6,602 nt of DNA, from assembly GCA_023423795.1 (NCBI GenBank), contig JAFAEX010000256.1, positions 1 to 6,602 of the forward strand. Direction: 5' to 3'. A program made the translations under genes and the position numbers. Positions within the stretch are counted from its first letter, which is position 1. Each line of letters opens with the position of its first letter. Below, one piece after another: positions 5,596 to 6,602 of this stretch. The DNA comes from Chloroflexota bacterium (GTDB taxonomy: Bacteria > Chloroflexota > Chloroflexia > Thermomicrobiales > UBA6265). Under the pieces are notes generated by a model. That model had not been told where the DNA came from. It worked only from the letters and a program-made list of their open reading frames with translations, and ran no database searches.

Positions 5596-6512
5596 TCGTC
5601 CTCCCGGCCGAGCACGCGCAGGTAGACGACGGAGAAGGCGACCAGCATCAGCAGCATGGCCACGCCGATGGTCGCCGCGTAGGAGAGTTCCAGTCGCTCG
5701 AAGAAGAGCCGGAAGAGGTAGACGCCGACCAGCAGCGTCGATTCGCCGGGGCCGCCCTTGGTGATGACCCAGACGAGATCGAAACTGTAGAAGGCGAGAA
5801 TGCCCAGCACGAGGCCGGTGACGACGCTGACCCGCTTCAGGAGCGGCAGCGTGATGTCGCGCAGTTGCCGCCACCGGCCGGCGCCGTCGATGGCCGCCGC
5901 CTCGTAGAGTTCGCCGGGGATCGACTTCATGGTCGCCAGCAGGGCGATGGCCATGAAGGGGATGCCCTTCCAGGCGCTGATCGCGACGAGGGCGGGCAGG
6001 ACGGCGTTCGGCTCCGTCAGCAGCGACCGCTCGCCGGCGATGCCGAGTGCGGCAAGCAGGGCGTGCACGGTGCCGAACTGGCTGTCCAGCAGCCAGCGCC
6101 ACGTGTAGCCGACGACGATGGTCGGCGTCACCCACGGCAGCAGCAGCGCGCCGGTCAGCAGGCCGGTGACCTTCGACCGGCGGTTCAGCAGCAGCGCGAG
6201 TGGCAGGCCGACGGCGAACTCGAGCGCGACGGTGCCGACGGTCCAGACGACGGTGCGGCCGAGGCTTTGCCAGAACAGGGCGTCGCCGAGCAGCCGCCGG
6301 TAGCCGTCCAGCCCGGCGAATTGCGGCGTCTGGTTCTGGAGCAGGTACCAGTCGGTGAAACTGAGCCAGATCCCGTAGGCGATGGGGTAGAGGCTGACGG
6401 CGATGACGATGGCCATCGCCGGGGCGATGAAGGTGTAGCCCGCCCGCCGTTGCTGCCGCGCCAGCGAGGTGCCGGAGCGGGTGGACGGCGCGACGCCCGC
6501 GTTCACGGCCAT
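5592..6512 (-). CDS. Sugar ABC transporter permease, MalF/UgpA type
   Basis: The 306-residue product is the partner membrane subunit of the importer. Hydrophobic segments lie at about 27-50, 88-110, 117-140, 170-195, 228-250 and 277-300. The first begins GYTFIAPAMAIVIAVSLYPI and is followed by GIWLSFTDW, as usual for short MalF-type (CUT1) proteins. The EAA loop is ELYEAAAIDGAGRWRQLRDITLPLL (201-225), with E204-A205-A206, G210 and L222-P223 in place. The later TKGGPGEST (251-259) is also typical of this branch. ATG 6512 is preceded only by a modest aaggcggg, and the frame stays open to the window edge with no good upstream start. The N terminus is therefore the least certain part. In such operons the substrate-binding protein gene usually comes first, so it probably lies just beyond the right edge. 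The ATPase gene is not in the window and may be shared. Confidence 0.93.
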   Translation of the reverse strand: MAVNAGVAPSTRSGTSLARQQRRAGYTFIAPAMAIVIAVSLYPIAYGIWLSFTDWYLLQNQTPQFAGLDGYRRLLGDALFWQSLGRTVVWTVGTVALEFAVGLPLALLLNRRSKVTGLLTGALLLPWVTPTIVVGYTWRWLLDSQFGTVHALLAALGIAGERSLLTEPNAVLPALVAISAWKGIPFMAIALLATMKSIPGELYEAAAIDGAGRWRQLRDITLPLLKRVSVVTGLVLGILAFYSFDLVWVITKGGPGESTLLVGVYLFRLFFERLELSYAATIGVAMLLMLVAFSVVYLRVLGREDE

Positions 6513-6586
6513 CGCGCCCGCCTTGCCGCGGCCGGGCAGGCGGCGTCCGGCCGCGGGCGGCCGGTCCGGGGACGGGTTCGGTGCAT
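6503..6586 (-). other. Short reading frame with a good ribosome site, possible leader
   Basis: On the minus strand GGAGGG (complement of 6594-6599) sits seven bases before an ATG at 6586. That ATG opens 27 codons (MHRTRPRTGRPRPDAACPAA and seven more) and stops at a TGA inside the first codons of the permease, overlapping its start in another frame. The Arg/Pro-rich composition looks like a chance frame in GC-rich DNA. The ribosome site is nevertheless better than that of the permease itself, so a coupled leader peptide is possible. A sequencing frameshift that hides the true permease start is also possible. Confidence 0.2.
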
Positions 6587-6602
6587 GGATCGGCCCTCCG
6601 GG

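Noticed and set aside
4675..5625. A 316-residue plus-strand frame opposite the MalG-type permease
   Set aside because: It is rich in Arg, Glu, Gln and Asp with no domain, and is the antisense of a well-supported permease.

Overview
The window is GC-rich bacterial DNA with frequent GTG starts and mostly G or C at third codon positions. It holds five confident protein genes. Nothing in it fixes the taxon. GC-rich coding, sugar ABC permeases and intergenic gaps full of dyad repeats would fit Chloroflexota (Thermomicrobia-like) or a similar environmental lineage, but that is inference. I see no rRNA, tRNA, CRISPR array, transposase or phage gene.

Layout: the left half reads on the + strand. A PP2C-type protein phosphatase with a C-terminal membrane anchor (210-1133) is followed by a gap of about 490 bases. 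That gap holds a compact palindromic repeat and a possible decayed small gene on the minus strand. Next come a metal-dependent amidohydrolase (1626-2537) and ruvA (2534-3115), which overlap by four bases (GTGA) and are probably translationally coupled. The right half reads on the minus strand. Transcription enters from the right edge through two overlapping sugar-type ABC permease genes (6512-5592 and 5595-4732, ATGA overlap). It then crosses a 336-base gap containing a large inverted repeat and reaches a medium-chain dehydrogenase of the SGIS-GTE type (4393-3275). ruvA and the dehydrogenase converge.

How the genes fit: the two permeases form the membrane channel of a binding-protein-dependent importer. 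The binding-protein gene is probably just beyond the right edge, and the ATPase is not in the window. The dehydrogenase may oxidise or reduce the imported sugar or polyol, but this rests on position only. The amidohydrolase and ruvA have no obvious functional link. The phosphatase would reverse Ser/Thr phosphorylation near the membrane, but no kinase is present here.

The most notable signal is non-coding. All three long internal gaps, and the partial gap at the left edge, contain a different family of dyad repeat. Two of these, at 1-116 and 3117-3274, share an unusual plan: arms of tandem 7-base units, inverted relative to each other, around a 67-94 base core. Their heptamers are unrelated in sequence. 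The 3117-3274 copy has perfect 32-base arms and fills the whole gap between two convergent stop codons.
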